From Blasia pusilla (taxonomy: Eukaryota; Marchantiophyta; Marchantiopsida; Blasiales), in NCBI GenBank assembly GCA_050084515.1, contig CM114275.1, forward strand, positions 7,378,001 to 7,442,000: DNA of 64,000 nt, in the 5' to 3' direction. Positions 57,377 to 64,000 of the stretch are shown in pieces. The position numbers were made by a program, and so were the translations under genes. Position 1 is the first letter of the stretch, and each line of letters opens with the position of its first letter. A model generated the notes under the pieces. That model was not told where the DNA came from, did no database searches, and was given only the letters and a program-made list of their open reading frames with translations.

Positions 57377-58480
57377 GAGATAGCGGAACAGGAAACAGAA
57401 ACGGAGATGCGAAGGTAGGAGCTCGAGGAAAATTTTGCTTTGGAGAATCTCTCAAAACAACAAAAGAAATAGGTTGCGGAGGTAGACAAGGTGGAGAAGA
57501 AGAAGCTTGCCTGCAGTTGAGGTGAGAGAGAAGAAGGATAGGATATTAATATTACACAGCAGAAAGCCAAGTTGGCCAAAGCGCTAAAGGAGAAGGTTGT
57601 GGCTACTGAAGAAGAATGCCCCCCACGTCCCACGGAAAAAGTGGAAATGGACAATGTCTCCTCCTAGAAATTGAGTTGTAACATGTAGGAAAGCAACACT
57701 GATGACATCCCATACAACGTTGAAGAGGAGAAGAAAACAACGAGTGTTGAGTGTTGAGATGTTGAATCGAGCTCTAAAAGAGTCACTCATGCATCATTGG
57801 AGCCTCTAGAAGAATAGGAACTCTTCCACGTGGATGAGTTTCTAGTAAAATTGCCTATAGCTACTCTAGAGCAACTCGCCGGGCTGGACACAAACCTGAT
57901 CTTCAAAAGGATAAGCAACCAACAAGATTATTTTCTTAAGCATTCAATCAGCTACCATTTTGCAAAAATTTTGCTAATTGATAATGTTGAATTTCTTGCA
58001 CGTTATTGAGCAAGTGGTGGTGATCGATGGGCCAAAGGCACCAAGAATTCCTCTTAGTCGACTTTGAATAATGAAGCACACTCAAGAAATTTAGGGAAAT
58101 GAGGACATCGCAAAGTTGAAGCAATTAGCCGCTACATCTTCATATGTAGACAACTTTGCTCCATTCTATATTCAGCCTTATGAAGAACAAGGAAAGTAGT
58201 AAATTGTCACCGAAGAAGACATGGACAACCTTAATGTGTTCTAGAAGATGAGGGACGCAGAGTTCAGGATATTAGTGGCCAGCACGAAGTACAACTGGAT
58301 GCAGCACTTGTACTTTTCTATCTAGGATGGAAACCACCGATTCATGGCATGGTACTAGTTTTTCGCAAAGCGTCCAAATTCATTGGAGGCATATTTTTGT
58401 GTGAATGAAATAGTTCTTCCCTTTCCGAATAACATGGGTACGGTGGAGATGGCCATGAGTTCAATGAATATGTGCATATT
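57377..58480 (+). pseudogene. decayed ORF of unknown family
   Basis: One reading frame stays protein-like for about 690 bases (57377-58070) with about ten stops that are all TAG or TGA: a Glu/Lys-rich coiled-coil stretch (LEENFALENLSKQQKK), then DEFLVKLPIATLEQLAGLD and NQQDYFLKHSISYHFAKILL. It then shifts by one frame and continues to about 58480 (DIAKLKQLAATSSYVDNFAP, FRILVASTKYNWMQHLYFS, FAKRPNSLEAYFCVNEIVLP). The product is not recognised. A transposon gag-like or host gene relic is possible. Confidence 0.45.
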
Positions 58481-58483
58481 CTT

Positions 58484-58507
58484 TATATATATATATATAT
58501 ATATATA
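58484..58507 (+). repeat. (AT)n run
   Basis: A TATA dinucleotide run of about 22 bp, followed by two telomere-like AAACCCT units that are too short to mean more. Confidence 0.85.
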
Positions 58508-58550
58508 AACCCTAAACCCTTTTAGTTCAACCTTAGTAATCATCTCTACG

Positions 58551-58830
58551 ATCCATCAGATTCTGACAGGTCATCAAGAGTTTTGAACATCCATTCTTAT
58601 TTGTATTCTGCAATCCGTCGAACTCTGACAAGTTGCATATTTTTCTTTAGATAGCCTCTCATTGAAATGAGTTGGGTAAAGGGACAACCTATCGGAGTCC
58701 AATGAGTTGCAAATACGTGCAAAATTTCCCAACATCCGGATTTCATCTTTTCTTCTAGAAGGCCTCTTAGTGACACTAGTTGGGTTCAAGTGCAACCCAT
58801 TAGAGTCCGACGGGTTGTGAGCCCTTGGAA
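58551..58830. repeat. palindromic motif copies abutting the RDR gene
   Basis: Four further copies of the CAACCCGTCGGA motif occur (58551, 58608, 58687 and 58794). The last, CAACCCATTAGAGTCCGACG, begins right where homology to RDR stops, so the RDR coding sequence runs directly into this repeat. Confidence 0.6.
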
Positions 58831-61800
58831 GAATTTCTTGAGGCATCAAACTTCCTGCAGCCTCCAGGAGTGGATTCCAAGTGGCTTCAAAGACATGCAA
58901 ATCACCAAAATGCTTTCCTGGAGCCCTGTAAACCAGAACCTTTGAAGTACACAGGGCACTATCAAATCTGCATTCCCAAATAACACAATATGATGTGCAG
59001 TACACTATATTCAAACCAACCAAACAGAATTCTGGTTCTCGTTTCTCTCCCTGCACTTGAAACTGAAATTTCCAATAGAGTTCACATACCATGTGAATTC
59101 CGAGGAACTCAACACAGGTGAAGGGAGCAACATTCATCTATACAGCAACAGTGATGAACTACAGAGTGATAGCCACCTGATTTGGTTTAAGGGTCCCACT
59201 GGGATCAGCTGTTCCCATCAAATAGAATGAATCAGGCAAGTCAACTCTTCCTCCAGTGAAATCTTGCTGTCTCTTTCTAGATACCTCCAGTAAACCCTTG
59301 TACAAAAAGGGTTCATTTAGCGGAATTTGGGCCGCAACCATGCGAAGTAACAACTTGGCATGATCATCTTTTGACTCAAATAATGCTGTAGTTTTTCAAA
59401 AGACAACGGGAGACCTTACTCAGCATATTGCCACAACATCTATCCATCTACAGAGAGATCACACTAAGCCAAACAAAATACAGGATCATGAATGATGAAC
59501 ACTACCACACAAGTGACCTCTCCCAGAAATGGGTAAACTGTGGAACTTAGGTAGCCAAACGGACTATGAAGACCTTTGGAAGAACAACCATAACTTCATT
59601 CAATCATGAACCCCTTGAGCATGGAGAAATACTTGTACCATCTGTGGCACTTTTTCGATCACTAAATATCCTCTTGCTCTTTTCAATTGCAGCCTTCACA
59701 AGGTCAAGAAAAAATGATTCGGGGACTTTGCAAGCATTTAACATGAGAATCAAGTCTTGTGACAATTTTGCAGTCATCCCAGTGTTGTCTCGCTTTGGTT
59801 TGCGACTGCATCACGAAATGACACAAACAAGACTCCCACTTGTTATTGAAAGTACAATCACAGATATGATAAACATGAAGTATCCAATTAAACTGCTCAC
59901 AAAATTGAAGGCCTATACAGATTGTTTGCTTCCAAGAGCTGGAGAAATCTCCACTGCAATTCAGTTTCCTTTGACTGACCTTGTATTAACCACATCAAAT
60001 GAGTTAATTGAAGCAGTAGGGCACATGGAATCACGTCCAACTTTAAGCATGGACTTGTAGCATTTGATAGTGTTAGGTGGTAACTGCATACAGAACTGTG
60101 GTCAGATGCCATCACCTATCTCTATCTGTAAACTCCAAAGAATCAACATCGATTACAACGTATGCCATTCAGATGCTCTCATATATTCATCTGTATCCAA
60201 AACTTCAACATCTATTAAAAGGCATGCAATCCCATGGGATTACTTTGTCATGTGCAAGAAGTGTGCCTTTGCGAGCAGTTCCATGATTAAAGACGCACTT
60301 GAGTCAGAGATGGATATTCCTGCCAAGGACAAAAATGCCAAAATTGGAAGCAGTAGAAGTCACCATCTATACTCTTGCTTTGTATAACACCAACCTTCCT
60401 CAGGAAAGACAATAATTGGCAGAGATAAGTGAACGTAGGCATATAACTAGGGTTCACACACCTCAGGTTTGTCAACATCCTCAAAATTACTCCCTTGCAC
60501 AATATTTGTTGGAATCATTCTTGCAAAATCTGTTGAGATGAATCCTGTTCCATCTGTACATATCTCTTCAAGATCACGCCCGCTATCATCCTGGCCCACC
60601 CAATTCAGAAGTTCAAGTTTGAGAAACCCACCTTTGGAACTATCAAATCGAGAGTTCAAACCTGTCTACTTGAGACTCCCACAAGAACAACCCTTAACTT
60701 CTGGAACCAAGGAAGACTCAAGATAGGGGCAGATGTCAAGATGACCAAGAAAGCCCTTCCAAATGGGAAAGCGAGACCTCAGGCTAGGGACTACAGGATA
60801 CAGGTAAGGGAAGGGAAGGGAAGGGAAGGTAGACCTTGAGCAATTGAAGCTGGGGTGCATGTATGGAAGGCAGACATGGGTTTTGGGTGTAACAAACTTC
60901 TTCTATTATTCACACTTGTTCATTTTGAATGTCAGAACCTTCCCCATTAAGTTATCAAAACCCAAGCCAGTGAACTAAGTGTCTACAGCACCAAGAAAAG
61001 AAGTCAGAATCTTGTTCAGACTGTTCTCACTACGTCATGCCTGTCATAGCCTCGAGAGCCTAGACCACACCCACTGATTAGAAGGTGCTAGAGATTGGGA
61101 TGGGTATAGCGAGAGGAAGCAGAGCAGAACGAAACATACGAGAGGATACTTGTGGAGTAGTGCCTGTTATAATCTTGTGACCATAGATCCTGCACCCTGG
61201 TTTAACCGTGCTAGAGACAGGTGGGTGTAGAGAGAGGAAGAAGGGATGGAGGTATATTAAGGAGGGAGACACTCTCACATAGTGTTAGTGTTGACAATCC
61301 AGTGTGTTGGTGAAGAGCTTCCAAGCAACAACCAAGTAGATATTTACAACACTATGTACCGTACCTACTTGGAATCTCCAGTACATTACTTATCAGAGCA
61401 GCGGGTTCAGGAAGTGAATCTAGGCTACTGAACCTGTTGGAACGGTTCTGGTGTTACCAGATTGGCAATATCAGCTTATGAGATTTGTTAAGACTCTACT
61501 CATCACATAGTGCCTGTCTTAGCCTTGCAATCGAACACTTGTTGAGAGAGGGAATGACACAGAATGAAATTTCACGAGATAGTCATAATCTACTATCGTA
61601 ATAAATGACATACCTTGCATCTTAAATCCTCCATATCTATGATATTTACATTTGACCAGTTCAACTCCACAGTCATGGTCTTGGACAAAACGAGCTGCAT
61701 TCTGAGAGGGGAGAAAGAAAAGTTTTTCAGCAACCAAGATTCAAGCGAGTGTATCTCTTACGTAAGACTCAAGACAGATTTCCATTTGACCATGTATGTG

Positions 61801-63815
61801 TAGACGGGTTCAAAACAAAAAAGTCTAAACTAAGATCCAAGATAGACAAATAGCAATTACCGCAAAAATCACAATGAACACGTTCAATTCCAATTGCACT
61901 CCACAGTTAGTGAAGCTTTGAACTCATCTACAGCAGTATGAACCAACCTTGCAATGTACTTTGCAATACTTTCTGTTTGATGGATATGCATGAACAGGGA
62001 GCGTGCATCAGCTACACTTTTGAAGCATCTGAAAGTAGGGTCTTGCAGATCTGCGTCTGCCCTTGAATCAGTGCAAGTAAAGTAGCACTTCACCCTGCCT
62101 GTAATCACCCAACGGTATCATTGCATCTTCCATGATTCAACATCTCCAACTCACATAAGTCCCTCTGCGAATGTACAAAGAGACCAGATCATGTGAATCC
62201 GGAAGAGCTCTCATTTTAGGAAGCCGAGTGTCATGGCTTCTGGCTGTGGTGAGTTTCTGGTAAATCTTACCTTCAATTTTCAGCTCGGATTTGTCAGCTG
62301 ATTTGTGAGCTATTACCACCAAAACACAGATTAACAGAGTTAGAGGCCATCAAGGGAACTTTCTAGGAATTCAAATTAGCTAAGACATGGTTCAAGAAAG
62401 AAAAGAGGCTCCACCTACCAAAGTATTGATATCGTCTGAGACCAGCAAAAATTCCACACTTGGCCAGCCAACGATAAGTCTGGGATTGGGCTGGAGAGAG
62501 CAAATTCCTGCGTCCATCTTGAATATCTCCTTCTTCAAAGAACACCTTGAACACTCTATCAAATCCAAGCACACGTGCAATAGGTTGCTTGCTTGATTTT
62601 TCTCTTCCTCAATCTGCAAGATTGACAGAAAGAAGGCAAACTATCATCATTTTATGAGTTCAGTGAGAACAACGCTTCTGCATTTCTGTGCTTTGTAAAT
62701 TCGTAAAGAGTTCACACACCTGAAAATGATATCTCCCTGCCCGACTTACATAGCAGTGGTAGAGTCTAGAATTTTGGGCAATTCTCTGTCACACGAAACC
62801 ACCAATAGTCCACAAAAAACTGCTTTCATAGATCATGATGTACAGGACGTTGCAACTCGTAACTGTATTAAGAAAAATATTTTCGGACATGAGAAGAATC
62901 TCCCTCAAACCTGGATGATATTGGATGAGAAGACAATGAAGGGAGCCCAAGCTAATTCATGACATCTAAAGGCACAAGGCACTCAAAAACTTGCTTCCCT
63001 GAGGTCCCAATTCAGCTCAGGAGTTGTGATGTGAAGAATTCTTGTGATCATGAAACAACTAACGCATGCTGACCTCTTGCTGAAATGCCACAAAACTGTT
63101 GTAACGATTTACATCAGAGGCCCATGACTAGTTTTGAGCATGTAAAGCTGACCCACTCTTGAATTCCAATACCGATACCTTAGGTGGTTCCCTGGTAGTC
63201 TGCCGGCCATGTTGTCCGTCCAAATACCATAGATAGCGGCCCATCTCCTCTACTGGTATGTTCCCTATCTGATGGAGTTCTTCCAAAGTGAAAGCTTCTT
63301 CCAAGGGCATTCTGCAAGTCCGTGTTGGCAGAGAGTGATGGACAATTACTGGAAGAGGAAGACAAAATTATGTTGTATGCACCGTAGATCTGGGCACGAA
63401 AGAGTGTGACACACGTACCCTTTCAATCTCGTAAGGATTGGAAAGACTCGAGTAGGAAAGTCAAAAGTTCCAAGCACATGCAAGTGCTCTGTCAGTGGAG
63501 GCCATAGGTCAGATTCTCCAGGAGTTGGCCAATGCCTTCTCTCTGCTGAGAATGCCTTAGGAGAATCTTGTCTGACAGCAGAGAAGGGATCACAAGCAAC
63601 CTGTCCCAAGCTTTCCATTGCCCCATGGGATTGCTGAGGGAGTCCAAGCTGTGCAGACGGCCTCGACATATGGTTGAACTTACTATTTGGACTGTAAATT
63701 GTGGGGAGTGCTCCATATACTTCAGAGTTGTTTTCACAGTGTGCAACCCTGGTAAGTGTGCTACAGGAGCTCTGGGGATAAAAATCTTCTTCCTGGTGCG
63801 GAAGGCCAGAAGTTC
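58830..63815 (-). CDS. RNA-dependent RNA polymerase (RDR), incomplete in window
   Basis: Minus-strand exons with matching phase: 63815-63419, 63311-63179, (one unresolved), about 62600-62419, 62309-62271, 62098-61948, 61701-61614, 60590-60462, about 60319-60250, 60053-59980, 59805-59639, 59385-59177 and 58939-about 58840. Readable RDR blocks are [127 protein letters not shown] and [20 protein letters not shown]. These resemble the RDR3/4/5 (gamma) type. RDRs copy RNA into double strands for silencing. The catalytic D-x-D-G-D exon, normally next, was not found. A frameshift occurs at about 60289. The 5' end lies beyond the right edge. Confidence 0.82.
60800..60830 (+). repeat. GGGAA pentamer repeat
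   Basis: About five tandem GGGAA units within an RDR intron. Confidence 0.8.
61025..61545 (+). repeat. dispersed short repeats in an RDR intron
   Basis: Three copies of the AGTAGTGCCTGT..GCCTTG family (61030-61085, 61150-61210 and 61492-61540) and one copy of the GAAGTGAATCTAGGCTACT repeat (61408-61463) lie in the intron between RDR exons 61614 and 60590. The same pair of repeats occurs in an intron of the GDT1-like gene. Confidence 0.65.
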
Positions 63816-64000
63816 CTGCCAGAAGCAACAAAACAAACAGGTCAAACTTCCATGAAAAAAGTCAAACCACCACTGCTGATGAAACTTTAGGCAGAAAGTA
63901 AACAAAATATCCTACAAACAGCTACCCATCAAACTCACATGTGGCATCAAGCCACGATTAAAATCTCTACCAGGCCTAGCACAGTGTAGGTAATTCGCAC

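Noticed and set aside
58508-58520. AAACCCTAAACCCT as interstitial telomere repeat
   Set aside because: Only two units; expected by chance in AT-rich plant DNA.

Overview
This window is nuclear DNA of a land plant. It holds multi-exon genes with GT..AG introns for chloroplast proteins (a PsbP-domain protein and a GDT1/PAM71-type membrane transporter). It also holds a plant ATOS-family gene, an RNA-dependent RNA polymerase (RDR) gene, GA-rich 5' leaders, short Helitrons, and a large Ty3/gypsy field. The fairly long introns and the unusual Ty3/gypsy family point to a non-seed plant (moss, liverwort, lycophyte or fern). I cannot fix the clade from sequence alone. No rRNA, tRNA or CRISPR array was seen.

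Layout. 1-8.0 kb: gene-poor, with local direct repeats and hairpins. 8.0-8.2 kb: a complete 182-bp mini-Helitron. 8.3-14.2 kb: GC- and GA-rich leader followed by an ATOS gene (+). 14.2-24.2 kb: no assignable gene; holds a Helitron 3' end, a tandem repeat, an LTR fragment carrying a 151-bp GA tract, and a Helitron 5' end. 24.25-27.15 kb: a complete three-exon PsbP-domain gene (-). 27.2-29.2 kb: spacer with a dispersed short repeat. 29.28-34.05 kb: a complete ten-exon GDT1/PAM71-like gene (+) with a 138-bp mini-Helitron in its last intron. 34-44.7 kb: fragments of Ty3/gypsy elements, a SWIM zinc-finger gene fragment and unassigned coding relics. 44.4-55.4 kb: one long Ty3/gypsy element on the minus strand. 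55.4-58.8 kb: decayed ORFs and an array of a palindromic motif. 58.8-63.8 kb: the RDR gene (-), running off the right edge at its 5' end and missing its catalytic exon on the left.

The most notable object is the Ty3/gypsy element at 44.4-55.4 kb. Between its protease and reverse transcriptase it carries a C5-cytosine DNA methyltransferase domain (motifs I, II, VI, VIII, IX and X are readable). At the integrase C-terminus it carries a PHD-finger-like Cys/His pattern. So one retroelement once encoded both a DNA methylation writer and a probable chromatin reader. This copy is dead: the methyltransferase has lost the Pro-Cys of motif IV and has four nonsense codons, all TAG or TGA. An internally deleted relative lies at 38.1-40.7 kb, and a gag-only relative at 42.3-43.7 kb.

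Gene models were built by eye from reading frame, splice dinucleotides, phase and family resemblance. The PsbP-domain and GDT1-like models close perfectly in phase. The ATOS 3' end and several RDR exons remain open.
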